Of a stretch of DNA of 40,499 bases, positions 12,228 to 23,600 are shown in pieces. Every line of letters starts with the position of its first letter. Within the stretch, counting starts at the first letter, position 1. The notes beneath the pieces are model-generated. The model saw nothing but the letters and a program-made list of their open reading frames with translations, made no database searches and was not told the DNA's origin. Source of the DNA: Liolophura sinensis (taxonomy: Eukaryota > Mollusca > Polyplacophora > Chitonida > Chitonidae); contig NC_088305.1 of assembly GCF_032854445.1 (NCBI RefSeq), forward strand, positions 23,547,901 through 23,588,399, in the 5' to 3' direction. The translations under genes were made by a program, and so were the position numbers.

Positions 12228-12366
12228 ATGCTGTTTAGTTGGTGGAGCGTCCGCTTCGGGAACGGTATATCCAGGGTCAACCCTGGAACGAGTCACACCT
12301 AAGACCTTAAAAGAGGAAGTTGTACCTTCGTCGCTTGGCGTTCAGCATGACGGGGATAGTGCACAA
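12228..12366 (+). repeat. SINE 5' half (family B) inside the minisatellite
   Basis: Sequence unlike the 33-bp unit begins tagttggtggagcgtccgct and includes atccagggtcaaccctgg, which resembles a tRNA A-box/B-box arrangement, then ctcgcttggcgttcagcatg. I recall this as the head of the SINE whose tail lies at 9208-9418. It stops at gggatagtgcacaac and the array resumes. Confidence 0.6.
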
Positions 12367-12990
12367 CCATGTCTCTTATGATGTTAGGTCACTCAACTTC
12401 CTTCTGTCCAGTATTGTTAGGTCACTTCACGACCATCTCTCCTATGTTGTTAGGCCACTTCACGACCATGTCTCCTATGCTGCTAGGCAACTTCACGACG
12501 ATCTCTGCTTTGCTGTTAGATCATTTCAACACTATCTCTCCTATGCTGTCAGGCCATCTCACGACCATCTCTCTCATACTGTTAGATCACTTCACGATCA
12601 CTCTCCTTTGTTGTCACTTCACGACAATCGACCATGTGCTATAAGGTCACTTCAAGAGCATGTCTCCTATGATGTTTGGCCACTTCACGACCATGTCTCC
12701 TAAGCTGTTAGGCCACTTCTCGGTAGTATTTTTTGTGCTATTAGCCCAGTTGAGGAGCATGTGTTTCATGTTCTTTGCTCACTTCGCCACTATCTCTCCC
12801 ATGTTATTAGATTACTTCACCACTGTCTCTCCTATGTTATTAGATTACTTCAGCACTATCTCTCCCATGTTATTAGATTACTTCACCACAATGTCCTATG
12901 TTAATCGATCACCTGGCAACCATGTCTCCTCTGGGTTTAGATCACTTCACGGCCCTCTCCCCTGTGTTGTAAAGCCACTTAGGCCTAAGG
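12367..12990. repeat. Degenerate 33-bp minisatellite, second block
   Basis: Same unit as 11052-12227. Near 12790-12895 there is a locally uniform sub-block (ttattagattacttcaccac) with lower divergence, suggesting a later local expansion. The array decays into unique sequence near 12990. Confidence 0.9.
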
Positions 12991-13059
12991 ACTATTTCTC
13001 TTATCTTGAAGTGCAGAAAGGGGGGGGGGAGCTCTGTGACCGAGGCGGTTTGCCTGTCA

Positions 13060-13230
13060 GTGTGGTGCAATGACCCAGGAGCCTCTCACCATTGCTGTCG
13101 GTGTTAAGGTTTGGCAGCAACTTGCGGATGGTCGTGAGTTTTTTCCGAACTCCTTGCCCGGTTTCCTCTAACCATAATGCTCGCAGCCGTAGAATAAGTG
13201 AAATATTCTTGAGTACGGTGTAGAACGCCT
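13060..13230 (+). repeat. SINE-like element copy (family A)
   Basis: Sense strand is plus: caatgacccaggagcctctc, aacttgcggatggtcgtgag, cataatgctcgcagccgt, taagtgaaatattcttgagt. It ends at gtagaacgcc without a poly-A tail. Confidence 0.85.
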
Positions 13231-13269
13231 ATCATACTATGTGCTAAGGACATCCATTCTTCAAACAAT

Positions 13270-13400
13270 ACACCCAATTGTTATGAGTTCAAGTGCAGCT
13301 CACGCCAGTTTCCTCTCCAGTCTGCCAGCAACCTGCGAATTTCCCTCCTCAGTTCAAGTCGTTTAAGTTATATACTGATCAATCAAATAAATAAATAAAG
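13270..13400 (+). repeat. SINE-like fragment (family A) with A-rich tail
   Basis: Contains tatgagttcaagtgcagctc, the B-box-like part of family A, then a diverged and deleted body, and ends in aatcaaataaataaataaag, which is the usual tail. Internal deletion of the middle third. Confidence 0.7.
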
Positions 13401-13809
13401 TCAACCAATATACACCCTGAACTTGATTTGTGGCTGAAAATGTGTGGACAAGTTCGCCAGTTACTTACCGTAGTCGGTTGGCGCTGACCAGGAGTGTAAT
13501 ATTCTTGAAACCGTGTCAGAACAATAAATAATCTATGATTCTATCTAGCAAGCAATCTGTTAACATTGATATCAAGTATAAAAACCTCCATCTCTAAAAA
13601 CTGATCACACACTGATAATTGTACCATCTCAAAACTATGATCTCACCCAGATGTATTGCCTTATCCTTGGGTTTATCATGGTGTTTTAAAATGGAGTCAT
13701 AAAAAGGGGAAATCATGGAATAATGGTGTAAGTTATATTGGGTCATACATTTCCAAACCAAATTACCGAATGTGCATGTAAGACTACGGTATTTGTTCAG
13801 TTAGTGTCA

Positions 13810-13990
13810 GTCAAGTCAAGGTATAGGTGAGATCAAAGTATAGGTGAGATCGAGGTATAGGCGAAATCACGGTATATTAGTGAGATCACAGTATATTAGT
13901 GAGATCACGGTAAATGTAGCATCATAGCATGTCACGGTATGAGATCACGGTATATAAGTGAGTTTACGGTATATACGTGAGATCACTATT
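13810..13990. repeat. Short imperfect tandem repeat, unit about 18-20 bp
   Basis: About eight to nine copies of gtataggtgagatcaa or gtatattagtgagatcac, changing gradually along the block. No coding content. Confidence 0.85.
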
Positions 13991-14097
13991 TATTTGAATT
14001 TATCGTCTGTGGAAGTCAAATCATGTGATAAGTACGCAGGTTCAAAGTGCAAGCTGAAATTACACCAGTGACACTCAAAACAAGACATTCTTGTCGC

Positions 14098-14103
14098 TTT
14101 ATT
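14098..14103 (-). terminator. Candidate polyadenylation signal of gene 1
   Basis: AATAAA on the minus strand, about 370 bases downstream of the gene 1 stop codon (14473-14475). Its distance would give a 3' UTR of roughly 390 bases. This is a hexamer match only; no cleavage-site evidence is available. Confidence 0.45.
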
Positions 14104-14472
14104 TTAACAGCATATACAGTAAGTATTGCTGCGAACAGCTTAAGAAAGCATGATGTGGCATTTCTTGTGGACAGTTGTTTAATTTTCTTACCATAATGGT
14201 TACATTACCGTTTCCCGCAAAGAAAAGTATTACCAGAAAACATTTCTTATAACAATGAACGTGTCAGGGTTTTATGATCTTATACTTTGTGACTTCATTT
14301 ACTCGAACACCGCGAGTCGGAAAAACGCTTCTCTTACACAGCACCATTCATCAAAGTGGAACTGTTTCTGTACAGCTTTCCTTTAGTCTATATACGAGAA
14401 TGCAACTTTACGTGTTTCACACATCTTGCTCATTCTAATGCGGCAGGAAAAACTCGCAAATCTTGGCCCCAT

Positions 14473-14615
14473 CTAAGATAATGTATGCTTTAAGCATGCC
14501 CTTTTCGTGCAACCCACAGTTCCGTCTGATGTGCACCAGCACTTGTTGCATCCATCAGTGGATTTAAAACTGTCCCCAGGCTTGTACTTCTGTCCGTTAT
14601 ACCAACATCGGGGAC
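14473..14615 (-). CDS. Gene 1 terminal coding exon, pacifastin/VWC-like domain
   Basis: A 143-base coding segment, phase 1 in, beginning GT that completes the preceding cysteine. It encodes PRCWYNGQKYKPGDSF, then DGCNKCWCTSDGTVGCTKRA, one more cysteine and LKHTLS before TAG. Basic residues K-R sit where pacifastin-family inhibitors place their reactive bond, so trypsin-like specificity is possible. The closest exons are 33816-33956 and 37746-37874. Confidence 0.88.
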
Positions 14616-17600
14616 CTGTAATAATAAGGGTAACCGTATACACGTTCTGTAGATTCATGCAAATCAACATTTCAGGAAGGAAACAAAAATTTCGCTTGTG
14701 ATTAAGAAATTATTAGGGAACACTGCACAGGATGTCGTGAAAGCCATGCAATGTTTTCAGGCATTTTAAAAAAGAAATAAATGGTCCACACAGTGTGCCG
14801 TACGACCTTTGTGATGTACCATAAGGTGTAAAGCCGTACCCAGTACTGTTTAGGAAATGTTGCGTCGTGTACAGGAGTTTTATCTGGACATCATATCTGT
14901 GCGGCCAAAAGTTTCAGCTGCAGTCTTCATATTAATTCTACATATTTGCAAGCAATGACGGAGGAGACTCCAGCCAATGTGGTCGTTGTGAGTTCAAGTC
15001 CTGCTCATGCTGGCTTCCTCTCCGGCCGTACGTGGGAAGGTCTGTCAACAACTTGCGGATGGTCGTTGGTTTCCCCCCGGGCTCTGCCCGGTATCCACCC
15101 AACATAATGCTGACCGCCGTCGTTTAAGTGAAATATTCTTGAGTACAGCGTAAAACACCAATTAAATAAATAAATAAATAAATGTGGACATCATCTTTGT
15201 GCGGCCAAAAGCTTCAGCTGCAGTCTTCATATCAATTCTACATATTTGCAAGAAATGACCTAGGAGACTCCCACCAATGCGGTCGTTGTGAGTTCAAGCC
15301 CCGCTCATGCTGGCTTCCTCTCCAGCCGTGCGCGGGAATGCCTTCCGGCAACCTGCGGTTGGGTGTTGGTTTCCTCGGGCTTTGCATGGTTTTCTCCCAC
15401 AATAATCCTGGCCATCGTCGTATAAGTAAAAAATTCATGAGTACGGCATAAAACACCAATCAAATAAATAAACAAAACAAATCATATTTGCAAACTTTGG
15501 AAAAGTCTATACACCGTCATCTATTTACTGATGATTATTGATGTTTATCTTCACATAACCAAAACTTACAGTATATTTTCGTGCAGCCTACGATATTTCC
15601 TGCAGAGCAGAAGCAGGTGTTACAGCTGTAAATGTCAGGGAAACTAGTACCAACTGCATGGTAGACACCGCCATAAAAACATCCATCTGAAAACAAAAAC
15701 ATTCCTCCGATCGTCAGTGTAAGATTTCATTACAATTTATTTATTTGTTTACTTATTTATTTAAAGGACACTTCTTCAAACTTTTAACTCACATTCACTA
15801 ATTCACTAGTGGCTTTCAGTTCTATGGGTGGAATGAAATCGGTGTGCGGGGATAAACCTTTCATCTTTGGCAAGTTGCTGACGCTCTTAGTCACGTGCAC
15901 ATATGCACACCATATCAATGAGAGATGGATTGACTGACTGGTTGATGAATATTTTACTTATGTAACGGCGGTCAAGTTTAGGAGTGAAGGAATATATGTA
16001 CTTATTGTAGTCGTGTGGTCTCCAAGGAAGGTTACAGTGAGCAGATGGGTGAAGGAATATATGTATTTCTTGTAGTCATGTGGTCTCCAGGGAAGGTTAC
16101 AGTGAGCAGATGGGTGAAGGAATATATGTATTTCTTGTAGTCGTGTGGTCTCCAGGGAAGGTTACAGTGAGCAGATGGGTGAAGGAATATATGTATTTCT
16201 TGTAGTCGTGTGGTCTCCAGGGAAGGTTACAGTGAGCAGATGGGTGAAGGAATATATGTATTTCTTGTAGTCGTGTGGTCTCCAGGGAAGGTTACAGTGA
16301 GCAGATGGGTGAAAGAATACATGTACTTATTGTAGTCATGTGGTCTCCAAAAAAGGCCACAGTGAGTAGATGGGTGAAGTAATACATGTACTTGTTGTAG
16401 TCATGTGGTCTCCAAGGAAGGTTACAGTGAGCAGATGGGTGAAGGAATATATGTATTTATTGTAGCCATGTGGTCTCTAAGGAAGGTTACAGTGAGCAGA
16501 TGGGTGAAGTAATACATGTACTTGTTGTAGTTATGTGGTCTCCAAGGAAGGTTACAGTGAGCAGATGGGTGAAGTAATACATGTACTTGTTGTAGTCGAG
16601 TGGTCTCCAAGGAAGGTTACAGTGAGCAGATGGGTGAAAGAATACATGTACTTATTGTAGTCATGTGGTCTCCAAAAAAGGCCACAGTGAGTAGATGGGT
16701 GAAGTAATACATGTACTTGTTGTAGTCGTGTGGTCTCCAAGGAAGGTTACAGTGAGCAGATGGGTAAAGGAATATATGTACTTGTTGTAGTCGTGTGGTC
16801 TCCAAGGAAGGTTACAGTGAGCAGATGGGTGAAGTAATACATGTACTTGTTGTAGCCATGTGGTCTCCAAGGAAGGTTACAGTGAGCAGATGGGTGAAGT
16901 AATACATGTACTTGTTGTAGTCATGTGGTCTCCAAGGAAGGTTACAGTGAGCAGATGGGTGAAGTAATACATGTACTTGTTGTAGTCGAGTGGTCTCCAA
17001 GGAAGGTTACAGTGAGCAGATGGGTGAAAGAATACATGTACTTATTGTAGCCATGTGGTCTCCAAGGAAGACCAGAGTGAGTAGATGGGTGAAGTAATAC
17101 ATGTACTTGTTGTAGTCATGTGGTCTCCAAGGAAGGTTACAGTTAGCAGATGGGTGAAGGAATACATGTACTTGTTGTAGTCATGTGGTCTCCAAGGAAG
17201 GTTACAGTTAGCAGATGGGTGAAAGAATACATGTACTTGTTGTAGCCATGTGGTCTCCAAGGAAGGTTACAGTGAGCAGATGGGTGAAAGAATACATGTA
17301 CTTATTGTAGCCATGTGGTCTCCAAAGAAGACCTCAGTGAGTAGATGGGTGAAGTAATACATGTACTTGTTGTAGTCTTGTGATCTCCAAGGAAGGCTAC
17401 AGTCAGCAGATGGGTGTAGGAAATCATGTATTTGTTGTACCTTTTTGACCTCCAAGGAAGGCTACAGTGAGCAGATGGGTAAAGGAATATATGTACTTGT
17501 TGTATTCATGTGGTCTCCAAGGTAGGCTACAGTGAGCAGATGGGTGAATGAATAAATGTACTTGTTTTAGTCATGTGGTCTCCAAGAAAGGTTACAGTGA

Positions 17601-20600
17601 GCAGGTGGGTGAAGGATTACATGTACTTGTTTTAGTCATGTGATCTCCAAGGAAGGCTACAGTGAGCATATGGGAGAAGAAATACATGTATTTATTGTAG
17701 TCATGTGACCTCCAAGGAAGGTTACAGTGAGCAGATGGGTGAAGGATTACATGTACTTGTTTTAGTCATGTGATCTCCACGGAAGGCTACAGGGAGCAGA
17801 TGGGTGTAGGAACACATGTATTTGTTGTGGCCATGTGACCTCCAAGGAAGGCTACAGGGAGCAGATGGGTGTAGGAACACATGTACATGTTGTAGTCATG
17901 TGGTCTCCAAGGAAGGTTACAGTGAGCAGATGGGTGAAGAAATACATATACTTGTTACCGTCGTGTGGTTTCCAAGAAAGGCTACAGTGAGCAGATGGTT
18001 GAAGGAATACATGTACTTGTTGTAGTCATGTGGTCTCCAAGAAAGGTTACAGTGAGCAGATGGGTTAAGGAATACATGTACTTGTTGTAGTCATGTGGTC
18101 TCCAAGAAAGGTTACAGTGAGAAGATGAGTGTAGGAATACATGTACTTGTTGTAGCGATCGGACCTCCAAGGAAGGTTACAGTGAGCAAATGGGTGAAGA
18201 AATACATGTACTTGTTGTAGTCATGTGATCTCCAAGGAAGGCTACAGTCAGCAGATGGGTGTAGGAATACATGTATTTGTCGTAGCCTTTTGACCTCCAA
18301 GGAAGGTTACAGTGAGCAAATGGGTGAAGAAATACATGTACTTGTTGTAGTCTTGTGATCTCCAAGGAAGGCTACAGTCAGCAGATGGGTGTAGGAATAC
18401 ATGTATTTGTCGTAGCCTTTTGACCTCCAAGGAAGGCTACAGTGAGCAGATGGGTGTAGGAATACATGTATTTGTTGTAGCAATGTGACCTCCAAGGAAA
18501 GCTACAGTGAGCAGATGGGTTTTGGATTACATGTACTTGTTGCAGTCATGTTGTCTCCAAGGAAGGCTACAGTGAGCAGATGGGTGAAGGAATACATGTA
18601 CTTGTTGTGGATCTGTGGTCGTCAAGGAAGGCTACAGTGAGCAGATGGGTGTTGGATTACATGTACTTGTTGTAGTCATGTGGTCTCAAATGAAGGCTAC
18701 AGTGAACAGATGGGTGAAGAAGTATATGTACTTGTTGTAGTTATGTGATCTCCAATGAAGGCTACAGTGAACAGATGGGTGAAGGAATACATGGACTTGT
18801 TGTAGTCATGTGGCCTCCAATGAAGGTTACAGTGAGCAAATTGGTGAAGGAACACATGTACTTGTTGTTGTTTTGTTGTTGTTGTTGTTGTTTGTTCTTT
18901 GAAAAATCTTGACCCTGCTACTTCAATTAAACTACCCATTAGTGATAAAAATAAAACTTAAAATATTATCAAAACAAAGACTTACCGGGTTTACACTCAG
19001 CATTACATCCCCCGCAATAATTGGCTCTGTGGAGAAACACAGTTGCAAAATGTGAAAGCAGTTTGAGACAGGAGATGTGTTGAAAACATTTCAGCGACGA
19101 AAGTTTTGTCTGTTTAAGAAATACTGACTCTTTGTCCAGTCATTGATATTGATTTTAGACCGGTAAATTTGAAATAGTTGAAATTTTAGACCAAGACGTT
19201 GCAGACGTCCGGGGTATAAATATCTATTCTGCTATACCTACTTTAAACTTTTACATATTTATTCCACACAAAAGTGACGCAAACGAAGGGCAAATTACAC
19301 AACCATCCTCCCCCCATGTTGTTGCTGCCTCTTGCCCACTGTCAACACCTGTTCAAGAGCGTTATGGAAAGGCCAATACACACAAAAAACAGAGGAGGTG
19401 AAGTTTGTGTTGGCAGCAAATCATTTTGTTTTTGTGTGTTACTTTAATTCTTAATCAGCTCTTTTATGCATACAGATTAACACCAGAAATAAATGTTGTC
19501 TTATGTATGAACTGGCGTGAGTTTCTTGTCGTCTGGATTAAAGAATTTCATGACCTGAACATCTGTCAAACCCCTGGTGTGAAATGGTGTCGTCCAAGAT
19601 GGAGTGTTGTAATGCAGGTATGTTCCGAAGCGTGCGTCTCTGATTTTTTGCCCGTTGAAGTTCAACGTAGCATGTAGTAGAGAAATACCAAGCATAATAA
19701 AATTTGGATTTTGCATAAAAACTTCCCTTTATTGATTTTTTAAATTTGGTGTTTTAGGACATACTTAAGAATGTTTTCATTTACAGCGGGCAGCATTATG
19801 GTGGGAGGAAACCAGGCAGAGCATGGGGGAAGCTCACGACCATCGGCAGGTTCCATGCATTATTGCTTTGTAAAGATATCTTAATACTTTCTATCTACAC
19901 TGATACACATTAACACACGATACCGCCTGTTATATTTTATATAATATTTTTGTGATGTGGAGAAAAACTCAATTACTTACACGCATGTTGTCCCAGCTGG
20001 GCATTTGGCACTCCAACACGGATCCACAAAGCAGTTGACACGAGGCTTGTCAGGGGGACAATCTGAGATTGCATGTTCAAGAAAAAATAAGGAACAGAAC
20101 TGACTTCCTCTACAAACAATCTTGAGCTTATTAAGAGGTGGGTTTGAAACATTTCAACTGAGTGGTGTCTTTCTGGATGTACCATTAGGCTTGCATCTTT
20201 CGGTTGGCTTTACATTAACTATAATTTAGGAGAAAACTTGTATTATTTGATGGGCCCTTGACGCCATAATCAAGAATTGTCCTCTTACACATGTGCTACA
20301 AAGGTCAGATTTATAACGAGATGGAACCGCACTGCCCCGAGGTCACAGTTATGATACTGGAAAAGAAACCCAGTGAATAGACGAATACTGTATGACATGA
20401 ATTATTCGCTGACTTCATTGTTTGCCGCGGGTCATTCATCCTACGTACCCACCGGTATGCTAGCGGATCACAGGTGTTCAGGTGACGAGTAACGGGTGTT
20501 CAAGTGACGCACTAATTTCGCAGACTCCACTGGTAATACACCACTGGCTGCTTCACTAATCGGGATTTGAAATCCGATCTCTACGTCCGAAGTGTAGCTC

Positions 20601-23600
20601 TCTACCATCTGAGCAATTGGATACTCCTCGCTGGCTATTATTGCTATAATAGCGTCCTTTGTTTCAACCAATTAAACAACTAAAGATAAACTTTTTTTTT
20701 CATTTTCAGTATAGCGGATTAAATTTCACGAGCTACTGGATTGATTTTTCAAGGAAATTTGCTGCTTGCAATAATCAGAAATATCTATTAAAGCTTCTTG
20801 TAGGATTTGTTCAGTAAAATGTGAGAGTAAAAGCCGTGTTGAGAAATATCATTTTCCTTGCGTCCCTCAAAAGATCAAGCTTTGCTGGTAAAAAGTGTTT
20901 GAAGACTATATAAACAAAGAAATTTGCAGCATTCTTTCAGGCTAAAGTAAGTTAACTTATTGGGTACCTCTAAACCCTGTTCGAAAAACTTACTAAATTG
21001 GTTTATGCGAATCTAAATGACAATACGAAATAAAAGTGTGCCGTAAACCAATGTAGATTGTCACGGTTCCGTGTGTAACGGGCAACATCTGAAGAGCTTC
21101 ATATAAGACCACATCAATATCGCAAATCTATTAGTGAAATACATAGTTTCACAAGCCTATACATGTGCGTCTCATACGGATTAATTACGGTGAATTTCAA
21201 TATTTACAAAAATTCGTCCAACTTTAGTCGCTAAAACGGCGATTTCATGAAACCAAAGACTGTTGCCAAACAATGAAACCACTGTGTAAGTCAGTTACCG
21301 CCTTTGGTTTCGGTGTCCAAACTAGATGATCGCCCAGATGATAACTTCAGGCTGTAACTGTAACATACGTGCAGAAACCTTCGTTTCTAGAGACAGTCAA
21401 TTGTTCGAAAGTATGTGTGCTCAGTTAAGTTAAGGAGTCAGTTTAGGAAGGATTCAGTGAATTTGTACACACATGTACCGAATGACCCAGCAGCCTGTCA
21501 CTAATGCCGTCGCTGTGAGTTCAAGTCCAGCTCATGCTGACTTCCTCTCCGTCTGTACGAGGAACGGTCTGACAGCAACCTGCGGATAGTCGTGGTCTCT
21601 GCCAGGTTTCATCCCACACCTGACTGGCGTTGTATAAGTGAGATACTCTTGAGTTCGGCCACCTCTAAATAACTGAATATGTATATGCTCCGAAAGTAGT
21701 CGAAGTAAACTTATAGAGTATAGAATTAATTAATGGAATCGATTGTGTTACCTACCTGGGATGATTTTAGCAACAGACTCTGCACCAGCGCCTGGAAACA
21801 AGATAAAACACGACAGTTAGCCGGGAAAAAGCCCGACACGACTAACATACTAATTCTCAATTACTCGTTTAGAACATATCTTGCGTCCTTCCATCATCAT
21901 TGAAAACTGTCGAGTGCTACTCTTTGTATGAAGCCCTGTTAAGCCCTTACTTTACTTTCTCACGTCTTTGGCCGTTTTCTTAAACCTTGATTTGTAAACT
22001 GAGCTTGCTATTATTGACCTAGAACGTTCATTTTGGTTGACGGCTGGTATGTGAATGTCTTTTTCGACACATAGATTATCATGCACTACTTGTGGATCAA
22101 GGTCAAGGTTAGTCAGCAATACTGGAGACGTCTGGCTGAAACAGCCAACAGCTTTATGAACTACTGTAACAAACAGAGGACGCCATGAAGTAGAGGAAAT
22201 CAAGAAAGCGTTTAACCAAAATAATTTCTTGATCCTGAATATTATTAGACAACACAAACAAGGAGTCGATCAGACGAATGTCATTTCCGACAACCATATG
22301 CAAATCTTAGACCCTGAAGGAGCCTTCCAAGCCTAAAACAACGTAAAACACCATTTCCATGGAATAATAATGAAATATAAATAACAAATAAAGCTAAATT
22401 AAATACATATGAAAGACGGCATCATCAGTTTTCACTGATGAAGAAAACAGTCGATTTTCTAGTCATACCATTTTCATTAACATTACCAACCTGTAAGCCA
22501 TGAAAAGTTTCCAGGTAGAATATAACTATTTGAATATATGTCGTTTTTATTGCAACTCTTAAAAGCACCATGTTGATGTAATAAACACGAATGTTTATAT
22601 AACCTATAACCCCGTGTTAAGCACGCAAACATGGCAATAAACCTTTCCGAACTGTCAGTCAAGACAACGCAACTGACCAATCATAAGCAGTATTGTTGTA
22701 AATAGGTCAACCGGATGCTCAACACATCGGTTAAAATGTTCAATCTTTCTGTGACGTCATGACGTCTCAACTTCTTACACCGGGAGTGGAATAAAGTGTA
22801 CTGTTGTCACGAGGCGGAATGGTGGGACATTGGATGTGTTGGATCAATCCATTACGAGACAGCGGTCGGTTGTTCAAAAGCGTACTAAAAGTTAAGCCAG
22901 GCTTAAATCTAAATACCGGTACAGGCCCAATACAAAACTACTAGCACTTTATATTACAGTTAATATTGAGCTTAACTGTTAATACACTTTTAAACAACTG
23001 TGCACAGATGTCCTGGGTGTTCTTAACCAGACTAATCCAGTCAAGGTTTCACTCCTGCCGTTTTTGTTAATGCTTAAATACACGTGGTACAAGATTATAC
23101 CTCTTCGTATCATCGTGCCTTAAGCTGAATTATTAAAAAAACAATACACGCAGTCATATTATCTGAAATTTATTAGACGTCACTAAAATTTTAATTTAGA
23201 TACAATCAATGTCAACAACAGAACCTACCAACAGTTACTGGGTCATGAACCGAAAACATCAAGATCCGCTGGTCTCTGTTAACAATTCCATGTAGGAAAA
23301 CAGGTCAGACGTATTCACGAGTCAGTAGGCTGTTGTCACTCGGTTGTATAAAGAGTTACTGAAAACTCCCAGATTTGTCAAATGCATCATTACAACATCG
23401 CCATATGGTGGTTGTTAACTATAGCTTAACAACAGTATAGCTTGATCTATTGAAATGCATGAAGAATAGCGATAATTCATAAATAATGAATACAAACAAG
23501 AAATGAAATAAATAAGGAGCTATTATTAAAATATCCAGCGCAATAAAAGCCTTCTTGGATAAAAAAGTTAAGGAAATCTCTTTTGCGTGTATGTGTTCAT

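Noticed and set aside
11284-13073. Open frames of 64-137 codons on the plus strand
   Set aside because: They follow the degenerate 33-bp repeat and have no domain.
16422-17260. Many 62-72 codon minus-strand frames starting METT
   Set aside because: Repeat by-products of the 65-bp minisatellite; the frame changes at every unit because 65 is not divisible by three.
15985-18866. CRISPR-like array of regular repeats
   Set aside because: Units are contiguous with no unique spacers, and the genome is animal. It is a minisatellite.
21952-22257. 101-codon minus-strand frame in a gene 1 intron
   Set aside because: No recognisable protein family and no supporting borders; a relict of a mobile element cannot be excluded.
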